Shown here piece after piece: positions 33,592 through 43,877 of a stretch of 64,000 nucleotides of DNA. The notes beneath the pieces are model-generated. The model ran no database searches. It was not told the DNA's origin and worked only from the letters and a program-made list of their open reading frames with translations. Numbering within the stretch: position 1 is the stretch's first letter; each line of letters opens with the position of its first letter. The translations under genes and the position numbers were made by a program. Origin of the DNA: Aquibaculum sediminis (GTDB lineage: Bacteria; Pseudomonadota; Alphaproteobacteria; Kiloniellales; DSM-21159); the NCBI RefSeq assembly GCF_040712085.1, contig NZ_JBFCVK010000002.1, forward strand, positions 62,001-126,000, written 5' to 3'.

Positions 33592-36500
33592 CACTGGCCG
33601 CAACGTCAGCGGAAGGCCCAGTCGCACCGGAGAGGGCCTATGCACATGCCGCCGTCCTGATTCGCGCGCAGCATGGCGTTGAGACGGGCCTGCCCGAGCC
33701 GGCACCCATCTGGGTGAAGCTCCCCACCATTCTTCCCTGGCTTGATCGCGCCCGCGATCATTGTGTCGATCCGCCACCCAATGCGGCAAAAGCCTCGGAA
33801 TGGTTGCTCGACAATGAGTTTCAGGTGCGACGCGCCATTCGGCAGGTTCGCGAAGACCTCCCCGCCACGTTCTATCGCCGGCTGCCGCGGCTTGCCGCGC
33901 CCGAATATCAGAGAATTCCACGCGTCATGGCGCTGGCGCAGGGCATGCTCGACGTCATGCACATGCAGGTCAGCCTCGCGAGTGCGGTTGAGTTCGTCCG
34001 CGAGTACCAACAGGACGCGCCGCTGACGATTGCCGAGCTCTGGGCATTTCCGGCGATGCTGCGCCTCGCCTGCCTGGAAGAGCTGGTTCAATCGTTCTCC
34101 GAGCTCGTGCCCGAACTTTCGACCCCATTCGAACCGACGCCGCGCATGACGCATGACGAGGCGCTCGATCCGACCGAGGGAGTCTCGCGCGCGATCTCGG
34201 CCCTGATGGCGGTGTCCAACACCTCCTGGAAAGCCTTTTTCGAGCAGGTGAGCCGTGTCGAAGCCATCCTGCGAGATGATCCTGCCGAGATCTATTCGGC
34301 CATGGATTTCGACACGCGCGATCGATACCGCAAGGCCGTCGAGGAAATCGCGGATGGCGCACCTGCGTCCGAGTGGGAAGTCGCAGAGGCCGCGCTGAAA
34401 CTGACGCGTGCCCATGCCGGCGCACGGCGTCTTGGTCATGTCGGAGCCTGGCTGGTCGCGGAGGGGCGGGGAGAGCTCGAGCAGGAGGTGGGCTTTCGTG
34501 CCTCCTGGGGTGCCGCCCTGCGCCGTTGGATCATCGCTCACCCCGGCAGGAGCTACGCTGGGGCGCTGGCAGGTTTCGCCGTTGCGGCGATGATCGTGCC
34601 GGCACTGCTGCTGGCCATCCTCGACGTCGGTGCTTTGGCGTGGGTGGTGGGACTCCTGCTGGCGCTGACTCCTGCCATGATCATCAGCGTCACCTTCACG
34701 CTCTGGATCGCAACCCGGCTCGTCCCGCCTCGGGTGCTGCCGAAGCTCGATGTCGAGCACGGACTGGCCAGCGGCTGCGATGCGGCCTTGGTGATGCCGG
34801 TGATCCTGCGCAAAGCGGCCGAGGTTGAACCACTTCTGGAGCGGCTGGAGGCGCATTGGCTGTCGAACCCCGACCCGCTCATCCGCATGGCTCTGCTGAG
34901 CGACCTCGCGGACGCCGAGGCTGAGCGCATGCCGGCGGACCCCGCGATCGAGGCCGCCCTCGTGGCCGGTGTGCGCCGCCTCAACGCGCGCTACGCCGAG
35001 CATGCGCCCTTCGTGCTGCTCCATCGCGGGCGTCGCTGGAATCCGGCCGAAGATTGCTGGATGGGGTGGGAACGCAAGCGCGGCAAGCTCGAGGAGCTGT
35101 CCAACTTCATTCTGGGTCACTCGCCCGACGCCTTTGCCCTGCGTGAAGGCGATGCCAACGCGCTGCGCCGCGCGCGCTTCGTCGTTACCCTCGATGCCGA
35201 CACCAAGACGCCGCCGAACGGCATTGACCGGCTTCTGGGCACTCTGGCCCATCCGCTCAACCGTGTGGACTTCGACCCCACGACGGGACGGCCGCGCCAC
35301 GGCTACACCTTCATCCAGCCCAGGATCGAGATCTCGCCCGACGCCGGCGATCGCTCGCTGTTCACCCGCCTCTATACCGGCGATACCACGATTGACATCT
35401 ACAGCCGGGCGGTCTCGGACGTCTATCAGGATCTGTTTGGCGAGGGGATCTTCACCGGCAAGGGCGCCTTCGACGTCGCCGCGTTCCACAGGTGCCTGCA
35501 TGGCTGCGTGCCGGAGAACGCGATCGTCAGTCATGATCTGTTCGAGGGGCTTCATGGACGCGCCGCCCTTGCCAGCGACATCGTTTTCTATGAGGACTTC
35601 CCCGCCAACTATCTCGCCTATGCGCGGCGCGCCTTGCGCTGGATCCGGGGGGACTGGCAGCTTGCCCCCTGGCTGGGCCGAACCGCGCCAGGCCGCGGCG
35701 ACACGCGCCGTCCCAACCGGCTTTCGGCGCTCGACCGTTGGAAGATACTCGACAATCTCCGCCGCAGCCTCATCCCCCCGGGGCTTGTTGCCTTCGCGCT
35801 TGCGGGTTGGCTGGCGCTGCCGGACCAGGCTCTGCTCTGGACTGTGCTGACGGTCATGGCGCCGGGCGCGTACCTCTTTACTGACCTCATCAGCAGCCTG
35901 GCGCGCGGGCGCAGACGGGGCGCCGCGCGGAGCAGTCTGCGCCAGTTGGCGGATCATGCCGGCCGCTGGCTGTTGGCGATCATCTTCCTGGCCTACGAGG
36001 CCGCGGTGGCGGTCGAAGCGATCAGACGTACGCTCTGGCGTGTCTACGTCTCGCGCCGCCGACTGTTGGAATGGACTTCAGCCGCCCATTCCGCGGCAGA
36101 GGTTTCTCAAACCCGGCTCGGGATCTGGCGGGAGATGGCCGCGGCGCCTTTGATCGCGGCCGTGATCATCCTCCTGCTCGCCGGGCTCGTTCCCGCTGCA
36201 CTGCCCGGTGCCGCGCCGCTGCTCCTGCTCTGGTTCGCGTCGCCCGAAATAGCCCTACTGATCAGCCGGAAGCGACCGGCGGTGGTGGAGGCCCTGCAAC
36301 CTGAAGACCGGCGCTACCTGCGCCTGATCGCGCGACGCACCTGGCTCTTCTTCGAGACCTTTGCCGGTCCCGACGACAACTGGCTGCCGCCCGACAACTA
36401 TCAGCCAAATCCGCACGAGGAGATCGCACACCGCTCCTCTCCCACCAATGTCGGGATGCTCTTCCTCTCGGCGCTGACGGCGTGGGATCTGGGTCACATC

Positions 36501-39500
36501 GGCCTGCGTGATCTTGCCGCGCGGATGGCCGCCGCCTTGAACACGCTCGATCGGCTGGAGAGCCACGCCGGCCACACGCTCAACTGGTTCGACACGCAAA
36601 CACTTGAGCCCCTCACGCCGCGCTATGTCTCGACGGTCGACAGCGGCAATCTGGCGGTCAGCCTGCTGACGCTTCGCGAGGGCTTCAGGGATGCCGAGAG
36701 AGGGCCGGCGCTATCACCGACCCTGTGGGACGGACTGGACGACACACTTCGCCTGCTGCACGAGGCGTTGTCCGCCCTGCCCGAGGGAAATCGAAGGCCG
36801 ATCTGTGACTTGATCGACGTCGTTCTCGCCAGGCTTCCGGACATTCGAGGCCTGCCGCGGCGCTGGCGGTCGGCGCTTGATGAAATCGGCGCGCAGGAGT
36901 GGCGACAGGTCCAGGGGCTTGTCGCCACGGCGCTGGAGTCGGATGTCAACGCCGACCCGCGCGAGATCTATCTGTGGCTGGAGCGCAGCGATCATCACCT
37001 GCTGAACATGCGGCGGGACTTCGATCAACTGGAGCCATGGGGGGTGCTGGCCGATCGGTTGCCGGCCGCGCTTGAAGGACGGACGGAGCTGCTGAATGCC
37101 CTGCCGCCACCCGATACGCCACTGTACCAGATGGCCGACAGGATCGACCGGGCGCGCGATCTGCTTTCCCGGCTTGCACCGGCCGATGCCGAGAGCCGGC
37201 ACTGGGTCGCAGAGGTGGCCGCCGCCCTCGAGCGGGGCCATGCCGCTTGCCGCGATCTCTCCGACAGCCTGGAGCAGTGTGCAGCCCGCGCCGAGGCGCG
37301 CGCCTTCGGCATGGATTTCCGGCCACTCTATGACGCGGAAACCAGAACCTTCTACATCGGATACAACCTCGACACCGACCGATTGGACCAGCACCACTAC
37401 GACCTCCTGGCAAGCGAGGCCCGACTGGCGAGCTATTTTGCGATCGCCAAGCGCGACGTACCCGTCGAGCACTGGTTTCATCTGGGGCGTCCGATAACCA
37501 AGGCTGCCGGCGTGCTGACGACGCTGTCGTGGAATGGCTCGATGTTCGAGTACCTCATGCCGACACTGCTGTTGCCGAGCGACGCGGGGCGGCTTCTGGG
37601 ACAAAGCGAACGCGCCGCTGTGGCCGTGCAACAGCGCTACGGTGACAAGCTCGGCCTGCCCTGGGGTGTCTCGGAATCCGGCTATGCTGCGCGTGATGCA
37701 GCGCAACGCTACCAGTATCAGGCCTTCGGGGTTCCCGGCCTTGGCCTGAAGCGCGGCCTCGCTGAGGACTATGTGGTTGCGCCCTATGCCAGTGCACTGG
37801 CTCTGGCCGTTGCGCCGCGCCTTGCCACGGTGAGCCTGCGCCGGCTGGATGGGCTCGGCCTGCGTGATCGCTACGGCTTCTTCGAGGCGGCCGATTTCAC
37901 ACCGGACCGGCGGCCGGCAAAGGCCGCCTTTACGCCTGTCCGCGCCTATTTTGCCCACCACCAGGGCATGATTTCCGCCGCCATCGGCAACGCGCTGAAC
38001 AGCAACATCCTGGTCAGGCGGTTCGGCCGCGAACCGCGCATGCGCGGCACCGAGCTGCTGTTGCAGGAGCGCGTGCCCTGGGAGTTCCCGCCCGAACAGG
38101 CGACCGAGGCGGAGAGCGCGGCGCCGGACCTCGCGCGCGCGCCGACACCGGCGCTGCAGGGTTGGACGGCACGCAACCGGCAAGACCCTCAGCTCCATGT
38201 TGTCGGCAACGGGAGTCTTGCCTCCTGGATCACCGACGCGGGCGGTGGGGCGCTCTGGTGGCACGGCCAGTCGCTTACGCGCTGGACCGGCGACGCCCTC
38301 AGCCGAAGCGGGGACTCGCGGATCTATATCAGCGAGCGCGAAACCCAGGGCGTCTGGTCGCTCGGCGGAGGCGCCTCGGATGGCTCGCTGGAGACCAGTT
38401 TCCATGCCCACAAGGTCGAGTTTCACGAGCGCGCGGAGGGACTGTCAACGAACCTCGAGATCGCGATTGCGCCGGGCGATGACGTCGAGATCCGCCGCGT
38501 CACGCTCTCCAACGACAGCGACAGGCTGCGCGAAATCGATGTGACGAGCTACGCCGAGGTCGTGCTTGCGCCCGCGCTTGCCCACGAGCGCCATCCCACG
38601 TTCAGTAAGCTCTTCGTCCACAGCGAGCGGCTTGAAAGCCAGAACGCGCTTGTCTTCAAACGCCGCCCAAGGCGCCCCGCAGATCGGCCGCCGGTGCTCA
38701 TTCACAGCCTGCTGACGAGCGATGCTGCGGTGACGCCGGCCGGTTTCGAGACGGATCGCAGAAGGTTTCTGGGCCGGCACGGCAATCCCGAACGGCCACC
38801 GGGTGCGAGCGGCTCGCTGGATGGCACCGCCGGATGGACGCTCGATCCGGTGATGGCCTTGCGGGCGCGTGTTGTCTTGGCGCCCGGTGCGCGCGCACGG
38901 GTCGATTTCGTAACGGTTGCCGCGGGCTCATACGAAACGGCGCTTGGCATCGCCGAGCGCTATGCAACGGCACCGGCTCTCGACTGGGCGATGGAAGACG
39001 CGTTGCGATCCGCCGCGCTCGAAGCGCGACGCCTCGGGCTCGATTCCCGGGCCCTGGCCGAGGCGCAAGCCCTCTGCCGTTATCTCGTCTTCCCGCGCAG
39101 GCCGCCGCTCGCCTTGTTGGCGCAATCGCACACGACCCTTCCGGCCCAGCCGGAGCTCTGGAGCATGGGGCTGTCCGGGGATCTGCCGATCGTTCTGGTC
39201 CGGGTTGTCGACGACGCCCATGCGCAGCTGCTGCCGATTGTCGTCCGGGCGCATCAGTGGTGGTTGAGGCACGGCCTCTGTGCGGATCTGGTGGTCTTGC
39301 GCGAGGGCGCTTCGGGCTATCAGGAGCCGATACGCGACCTGCTTTTTACGGCGCTTCGCGGAGCGAACGTGCCCGAGAGTCTGGGCGGGCCGGGTGGCAT
39401 CCACCTCCTGGCGGCGGACCGCCTCGGGGCAGCCGAGCGGCGCACACTCCTGGCCACGGCCCGCGTGTCACTGGACGCAGCCGCCGAGACGCTGGCACAG

Positions 39501-42035
39501 GCCATGACGCCGCAGCGCTCCGGGCGCACGGCGCCGCCACGGTTCCAGCCGGTCGGCCCGCCGCCGCCCGATCCCGTTCCGGCGCCGCCACTCCTGCGCC
39601 CCAAGGACCTGGTCTTCGACAATTCCCTCGGCGGCTTCGCCCCGGCGGAGGGCCACTATGTGGTCCACCTGGAGGGCGGGCAGGTGACGCCGGCGCCCTG
39701 GTGCAACGTGCTGGCCAATGAGAGCTTCGGCACCATCGTCTCGGAAGCGGGACTGGGCTTCAGCTGGTGCATCAACAGCGGGGAGCATCGCCTCACGCCC
39801 TGGTCGAACGATCCGCTGGCCGATATCCAAACCGAGGCGCTCTATCTGCGCGACGAGGAAACCGCCCGGATCTGGACGCAGACGCCTTCACCGGCGGGCG
39901 GTGCTGCAACCTGCCAGATCCGCCACCGTGCCGGTGCCACGACTTGGCAGCGCAATGCAGAGGGCCTGGAACAGCGACTGACCGTCCTCGTCCCGGCCGA
40001 GGCTCCCGTGAAACTGGCGCTTCTGACCCTGACCAATCCTGGTGACCGCGGTCGCCGGCTTACAGCCACCTACTATGCCGAATGGCTGCTTGGCTCGATG
40101 TCCAGCATGGCGCGGGCGCACCTGGTCTGCGGTTTCGACAGCGACAGTCGAGCCTTGATCGCCCGCAATGGCTGGAATCCCGAGTTCGGCCAGCGCACCG
40201 CCTTTCTCGCTTCAAGCCGCCCGCCGCACAGCCTGACCTGTGATCGCGCGGGGTTCCTGGGGCGGCAGGGAGATCCCGCCCGCCCGGCCGGCCTCACGGC
40301 CTGGAACCTCGATGGAGACCTCGACAACATTGCCGACCCCTGCGCGGCGTTCCAGATCCATATCGATCTGGCCCCCGGTGCCACGGAGGAGGTGGTCTTC
40401 GTGCTGGGAGAGGGCGCCGATCCTGCCGAGGCGGCGCGGCTCGCGGTGCAGTGGAGTGACGTGGAGACGGCCCGGCAGGCGATTGTCGAGAACGACGCCC
40501 TCTGGAAACGCCGGCTTGGGGTCGTCAATGTCGCCACGCCCGACCCGGCGTTCGACCTCATGGTCAATCACTGGCTGGTCAACCAGAGCCTTGCATCGCG
40601 CATATTCGCCCGGGCCGGGTTCCAACAGGCCGGAGGGGCTTTCGGTTTCCGTGACCAGCTTCAGGACATGATGGCGCTGCTGTTCATCGAGACTGAGCGC
40701 GTGCGCGCGCATATTCTCGAGTGCGCGTCGCGCCAGTTTGAGGAGGGCGACGTGCTGCACTGGTGGCATCCGCCGCAGGGGCGGGGCGTGCGGACGCACT
40801 GCTCGGACGATCTCCTGTGGCTCGTCTATGCAACCGGCCGATATGTCAGGGCGACGCAGGACACCTCCATCCTCGCCGAAGAGGTGCCGTTTCTCTCCGC
40901 GCCGCCGCTGCGCATCGACGAGGAAGACCGCTACTCCCTGTTCGAGTGGGGCGAAGAGCGCTCCTCGCTGTTCGAGCATTGCCGGCGCGCCTTGGAACGT
41001 GGCGTCACGACGGGCGCCCACGGGCTGCCCTTGATCGGCACCGGGGACTGGAATGACGGCATGGACCGCGTCGGCAACCAGGGTCGCGGTGAAAGCCTAT
41101 GGCTTGCGTGGTTCGCGGCCGTCTGTGCCCAGGCTTTCGCCGAGCTGGCCAAGGATGTCGGACGCAGCGACCTGCACGACATCTGGATGGCCGGCGGCGA
41201 CGAACTGCGTCGCGCGGCCGACGCCGCCGGCTGGGATGGCGACTGGTATGTGCGCGCCTTCGCGGACGACGGTCTGCCCTGGGGCTCGAAGGAATCCGAC
41301 GAATGCCAGATCGACAGCATATCCCAGTCCTGGGCGGTCCTGGCCGAGGGGCCGTCGCCGCAGAGAGCGGCCACGGCCGTCGCATCTGCCACCGCGCGTC
41401 TCGTCGATCGTGACGCGCGCCTGGTGCGCCTCCTGACCCCGCCCTTCGACCAGACACCGCGCGACCCTGGCTACATTCATGCCTATCCGCCGGGTGTGCG
41501 GGAGAATGGTGGCCAGTACACCCACGCAGCGGCCTGGCTGGGCCTGGCCCACGCCCGGCTGGGTGATGGGGACCGTGCTTATGAGATCTTTGACCTGATC
41601 AATCCGATCCGCCGCACCGCAGATCTGGCCGGCGCCGAGCACTACCGGGGCGAACCCTATGTCCTGGCCGCCGATGTGCGCGGGGCCGAACCCGGGATCG
41701 GCACGGCGGGCTGGACCTGGTACACGGGCGCGGCCGGCTGGACCTGGCAGCTTGCCGTCGAAGGCATTCTCGGCCTCAGCCTCCAGGGCGGCGCCGTGAG
41801 GATTGCGCCCCGCCTGCCCAAGGAATGGGGCGGTGCCGAGGTGAGCATCAAGGGCCCCGACGGGACACTGATCATCGTCATCGAGGATCCTGAAGGGATC
41901 GGCACCGGCCGCGTCGAGCTCTCCCAGGACGGGCGCCCTCTGGACGGCGACAGCATCACCCTCCCGACAGACGGAACGGACCGCCGCATCAGCGCACGCC
42001 TGCGCCCATCGCAAGCGACGCCAGAGCCGAAGTAG
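33588..42035 (+). CDS. ndvB: Cyclic beta-1,2-glucan synthase (NdvB/Cgs family)
   Basis: This giant inner-membrane enzyme of 2815 residues is close to Brucella Cgs in length. It makes periplasmic cyclic beta-1,2-glucans used in osmoadaptation and host interaction. An N-terminal soluble part precedes two hydrophobic helices near 325-375. The GT84 glycosyltransferase domain follows, with the D-x-D motif in VVTLDADTKTPP near 538, SHDLFEGLHGRAAL near 650 and the RRALRWIRGDW acceptor motif near 680. More helices come near 725-890. The central domain opens NWLPPDNYQPNP near 930. The C-terminal GH94 phosphorylase-like part sets chain length and contains LIGTGDWNDGMDRVG near 2480 and SDECQIDSISQSW near 2570. 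The start codon is GTG, overlapping the stress-protein stop. Confidence 0.96.
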   Translation: MTLAATSAEGPVAPERAYAHAAVLIRAQHGVETGLPEPAPIWVKLPTILPWLDRARDHCVDPPPNAAKASEWLLDNEFQVRRAIRQVREDLPATFYRRLPRLAAPEYQRIPRVMALAQGMLDVMHMQVSLASAVEFVREYQQDAPLTIAELWAFPAMLRLACLEELVQSFSELVPELSTPFEPTPRMTHDEALDPTEGVSRAISALMAVSNTSWKAFFEQVSRVEAILRDDPAEIYSAMDFDTRDRYRKAVEEIADGAPASEWEVAEAALKLTRAHAGARRLGHVGAWLVAEGRGELEQEVGFRASWGAALRRWIIAHPGRSYAGALAGFAVAAMIVPALLLAILDVGALAWVVGLLLALTPAMIISVTFTLWIATRLVPPRVLPKLDVEHGLASGCDAALVMPVILRKAAEVEPLLERLEAHWLSNPDPLIRMALLSDLADAEAERMPADPAIEAALVAGVRRLNARYAEHAPFVLLHRGRRWNPAEDCWMGWERKRGKLEELSNFILGHSPDAFALREGDANALRRARFVVTLDADTKTPPNGIDRLLGTLAHPLNRVDFDPTTGRPRHGYTFIQPRIEISPDAGDRSLFTRLYTGDTTIDIYSRAVSDVYQDLFGEGIFTGKGAFDVAAFHRCLHGCVPENAIVSHDLFEGLHGRAALASDIVFYEDFPANYLAYARRALRWIRGDWQLAPWLGRTAPGRGDTRRPNRLSALDRWKILDNLRRSLIPPGLVAFALAGWLALPDQALLWTVLTVMAPGAYLFTDLISSLARGRRRGAARSSLRQLADHAGRWLLAIIFLAYEAAVAVEAIRRTLWRVYVSRRRLLEWTSAAHSAAEVSQTRLGIWREMAAAPLIAAVIILLLAGLVPAALPGAAPLLLLWFASPEIALLISRKRPAVVEALQPEDRRYLRLIARRTWLFFETFAGPDDNWLPPDNYQPNPHEEIAHRSSPTNVGMLFLSALTAWDLGHIGLRDLAARMAAALNTLDRLESHAGHTLNWFDTQTLEPLTPRYVSTVDSGNLAVSLLTLREGFRDAERGPALSPTLWDGLDDTLRLLHEALSALPEGNRRPICDLIDVVLARLPDIRGLPRRWRSALDEIGAQEWRQVQGLVATALESDVNADPREIYLWLERSDHHLLNMRRDFDQLEPWGVLADRLPAALEGRTELLNALPPPDTPLYQMADRIDRARDLLSRLAPADAESRHWVAEVAAALERGHAACRDLSDSLEQCAARAEARAFGMDFRPLYDAETRTFYIGYNLDTDRLDQHHYDLLASEARLASYFAIAKRDVPVEHWFHLGRPITKAAGVLTTLSWNGSMFEYLMPTLLLPSDAGRLLGQSERAAVAVQQRYGDKLGLPWGVSESGYAARDAAQRYQYQAFGVPGLGLKRGLAEDYVVAPYASALALAVAPRLATVSLRRLDGLGLRDRYGFFEAADFTPDRRPAKAAFTPVRAYFAHHQGMISAAIGNALNSNILVRRFGREPRMRGTELLLQERVPWEFPPEQATEAESAAPDLARAPTPALQGWTARNRQDPQLHVVGNGSLASWITDAGGGALWWHGQSLTRWTGDALSRSGDSRIYISERETQGVWSLGGGASDGSLETSFHAHKVEFHERAEGLSTNLEIAIAPGDDVEIRRVTLSNDSDRLREIDVTSYAEVVLAPALAHERHPTFSKLFVHSERLESQNALVFKRRPRRPADRPPVLIHSLLTSDAAVTPAGFETDRRRFLGRHGNPERPPGASGSLDGTAGWTLDPVMALRARVVLAPGARARVDFVTVAAGSYETALGIAERYATAPALDWAMEDALRSAALEARRLGLDSRALAEAQALCRYLVFPRRPPLALLAQSHTTLPAQPELWSMGLSGDLPIVLVRVVDDAHAQLLPIVVRAHQWWLRHGLCADLVVLREGASGYQEPIRDLLFTALRGANVPESLGGPGGIHLLAADRLGAAERRTLLATARVSLDAAAETLAQAMTPQRSGRTAPPRFQPVGPPPPDPVPAPPLLRPKDLVFDNSLGGFAPAEGHYVVHLEGGQVTPAPWCNVLANESFGTIVSEAGLGFSWCINSGEHRLTPWSNDPLADIQTEALYLRDEETARIWTQTPSPAGGAATCQIRHRAGATTWQRNAEGLEQRLTVLVPAEAPVKLALLTLTNPGDRGRRLTATYYAEWLLGSMSSMARAHLVCGFDSDSRALIARNGWNPEFGQRTAFLASSRPPHSLTCDRAGFLGRQGDPARPAGLTAWNLDGDLDNIADPCAAFQIHIDLAPGATEEVVFVLGEGADPAEAARLAVQWSDVETARQAIVENDALWKRRLGVVNVATPDPAFDLMVNHWLVNQSLASRIFARAGFQQAGGAFGFRDQLQDMMALLFIETERVRAHILECASRQFEEGDVLHWWHPPQGRGVRTHCSDDLLWLVYATGRYVRATQDTSILAEEVPFLSAPPLRIDEEDRYSLFEWGEERSSLFEHCRRALERGVTTGAHGLPLIGTGDWNDGMDRVGNQGRGESLWLAWFAAVCAQAFAELAKDVGRSDLHDIWMAGGDELRRAADAAGWDGDWYVRAFADDGLPWGSKESDECQIDSISQSWAVLAEGPSPQRAATAVASATARLVDRDARLVRLLTPPFDQTPRDPGYIHAYPPGVRENGGQYTHAAAWLGLAHARLGDGDRAYEIFDLINPIRRTADLAGAEHYRGEPYVLAADVRGAEPGIGTAGWTWYTGAAGWTWQLAVEGILGLSLQGGAVRIAPRLPKEWGGAEVSIKGPDGTLIIVIEDPEGIGTGRVELSQDGRPLDGDSITLPTDGTDRRISARLRPSQATPEPK

Positions 42036-42071
42036 GACTGCGTCGGGGAAAGGCCGAGACGGCGTCGGAGG

Positions 42072-42950
42072 CTATTCCCCCGCCTCTTTCAACATCCAGG
42101 AGACGAAGGCCTTCACCGCCGGGCGGTCCTGCGCCCAGGGGGGGCAGGCGACGTGGTAGGCGTGGCGTGCCGGCACGCGCAGATCGAAGGGCGTCACGAG
42201 GCTGCCGCGTGCGAGGTCGTCCGCGATAAGGCGGCTGTGCCCGATGAGCACGCCCAGCCCGTTGCGCGCGGCTGCGGCGGCAAGGCTGTAGAGGCCGAAG
42301 GCGCTTCCGTTGGAGCGCACGAGCTCGGGCCGGCCGGCCGCTTCCAGCCAGAGCCGCCAGTCGTCCTGCCAGTGCTGGTCGTAGAGCAGCGTGGTCCGAG
42401 CCAGGTCGTCCGGGGATGTCAGCTTCTCCGCCAGTTCCGGCGCACAGACCGGGAAGATCGTCTCCTGGAAGAGCTTGTGCACCTCAACGCCCGGGTGGCG
42501 GCCGTCGGTGTAGCGCAGGCCCACGTCGAAGGCCTCGCCGCGGAAATCGACCACGGGTGCGTCGGTGGACAGGAGCAGTTCGATTTCCGGGTGGCGCTGG
42601 TGGAAGCGTGACAGCCGGGGCAGCAGCCACATCTCCGCCAGCACCGGCAGCACGGTGACGCGCACGCGCGCGCCCTGGTCATGGCGATCAATGTCGCTGG
42701 TGGCGGAGGCGACCATGTCGAGGGCCGCCCCGATCCTTTCGGCGTAGCGCTGTCCGGCATCGGTCAAGGCAACGCCGCGATGAAAGCGGCGGAAAAGTTG
42801 TGTTCCGAGCGCCTGCTCGAGCAGCTTCACCCGCTGGCTGATGGCGGCCGCCGTCACGTTGATCTCCGAGGCCGCGGCCTGGAAGCTCCCATGGCGCGCG
42901 GCCGCCTCGAAGGCCCGCAGCGCGTTCAGGGGCGGGAGATGGCGCGTCAT
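42072..42950 (-). CDS. LysR-family regulator (GcvA-like), divergent from the dioxygenase gene
   Basis: The 292-residue protein starts MTRHLPPLNALRAFEAAARH, the usual GcvA-type opening, with the recognition helix in INVTAAAISQRVKLLEQALG (residues 28-47). The effector domain has DVGLRYTDGRHPGVEVHKL near 160 and AAAARNGLGVLIGHSRL near 228. It is divergent from the PhyH gene across 126 bp containing a perfect 7-1-7 inverted repeat, so it very likely controls the hydroxylase/PLP-enzyme pair. Its gene converges with the glucan synthase gene; 36 bp separate the stops. Confidence 0.92.
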   Translation of the reverse strand: MTRHLPPLNALRAFEAAARHGSFQAAASEINVTAAAISQRVKLLEQALGTQLFRRFHRGVALTDAGQRYAERIGAALDMVASATSDIDRHDQGARVRVTVLPVLAEMWLLPRLSRFHQRHPEIELLLSTDAPVVDFRGEAFDVGLRYTDGRHPGVEVHKLFQETIFPVCAPELAEKLTSPDDLARTTLLYDQHWQDDWRLWLEAAGRPELVRSNGSAFGLYSLAAAAARNGLGVLIGHSRLIADDLARGSLVTPFDLRVPARHAYHVACPPWAQDRPAVKAFVSWMLKEAGE

Positions 42951-42963
42951 CCAGGCTCCATGA

Positions 42964-42978
42964 CTAAGCTCAGCTTAG
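42964..42978. promoter_or_regulatory. Candidate LysR operator
   Basis: CTAAGCT, one base and AGCTTAG form a perfect inverted repeat 14 bp upstream of the LysR start and about 100 bp upstream of the divergent dioxygenase gene. Place and symmetry fit an autoregulated LysR site. The matching -35 and -10 boxes are not obvious. Confidence 0.55.
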
Positions 42979-43076
42979 GCAGGCTGCAGCAAATCTCGGT
43001 TTGTGACAAGGCACCCGGCTGGCAGACTGCTGCCCGGTCATGGATCGGCTGCGGCCGCAGGTGAGGAGAGAGGGCG

Positions 43077-43877
43077 ATGCGTCTCAGTGAAGAGCAGTTG
43101 CGGCAGATCGACGAGCAGGGCTTTCTCATCATTCCCGGTCTCTTCTCCCTTTCGGAGGTCGAGATCCTGCGCGCCCATCAGGAGGCACTGTTCCGGGAGG
43201 AGCGGCCGGAGAACATCCGGGAGAAGCAGAGCGGCGAGGTGCGCACCGCCTTTGCCCTGCACCGGCGCGACGAAGCCTTTGCCGAGCTTTCATGCCACCC
43301 GCGCTTGATCGAGCCGGCACAGCAGATCCTGCGCGATGAGGCGCTCTACGTTCAGCAGGTAAAGGTGAACGTCAAGGCGGCTTTCGTCGGCGAGGTCTGG
43401 CAGTGGCACTACGACTTCGCCACCCACCACGCGGAGGATGGGGTGCCCGAACCGCTGGCGCTCAACCTGCATGTCTTCCTCGACGAGGTGAATGCCTTCA
43501 ACGGGCCGCTCTGGTTCATTCCGGGCTCCCACCGGGATGACGAACTGCGCGCGCGCGCCGACACCGAGACGACGAGCTACCGGCTCTGGGTGGTGGACCA
43601 GGACGGCGTGGCGGCGCTGGTGCGAAAGGCGGGGGAGCGTATCGTCGCCGCGACCGGCGCCCCGGGCACGGCGTTGATCTTCCGCGATAATCTGGTGCAC
43701 GGCTCGCCGCCCAACATGTCGCCCTGGCACCGCCGGATCTTCTCCGTGATCGCCAACCCGGTGGCAAACCGGCAGACCCGCTTCGGCCGCCCCGACTTCA
43801 TTCACGAGCGGGACTTCACCCCGATCCGCACGGCCGCGGATGACTGCCTGTTCCGCCTGGGATCGGGGGTGTCGTGA
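43077..43877 (+). CDS. Fe(II)/2-oxoglutarate dioxygenase, phytanoyl-CoA dioxygenase family
   Basis: The 266-residue protein has the double-stranded beta-helix signature. The HxD iron ligands are in WQWHYDFATHHAEDG near residue 104; the distal His is in LVHGSPPNMS near 208, and a 2OG-binding Arg follows in HRRIFSVIAN. The WHYD-type block followed by ALNLHVFLDEVNAFNGPLWF resembles the ectoine/proline hydroxylase branch, so a free amino acid or similar small substrate is likely. It overlaps the next gene by 4 bp (GTGA) and is divergent from a LysR regulator. Confidence 0.9.
   Translation: MRLSEEQLRQIDEQGFLIIPGLFSLSEVEILRAHQEALFREERPENIREKQSGEVRTAFALHRRDEAFAELSCHPRLIEPAQQILRDEALYVQQVKVNVKAAFVGEVWQWHYDFATHHAEDGVPEPLALNLHVFLDEVNAFNGPLWFIPGSHRDDELRARADTETTSYRLWVVDQDGVAALVRKAGERIVAATGAPGTALIFRDNLVHGSPPNMSPWHRRIFSVIANPVANRQTRFGRPDFIHERDFTPIRTAADDCLFRLGSGVS

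Noticed and set aside
33606..35957. 783-codon minus-strand open frame opposite the glucan synthase gene
   Set aside because: Typical antisense shadow (His/Gln/Arg/Gly-rich, no domains) of a recognised GT84 domain.
36714..38426. 570-codon minus-strand open frame within the glucan synthase gene
   Set aside because: Same reason; the plus strand encodes recognisable synthase sequence without interruption.
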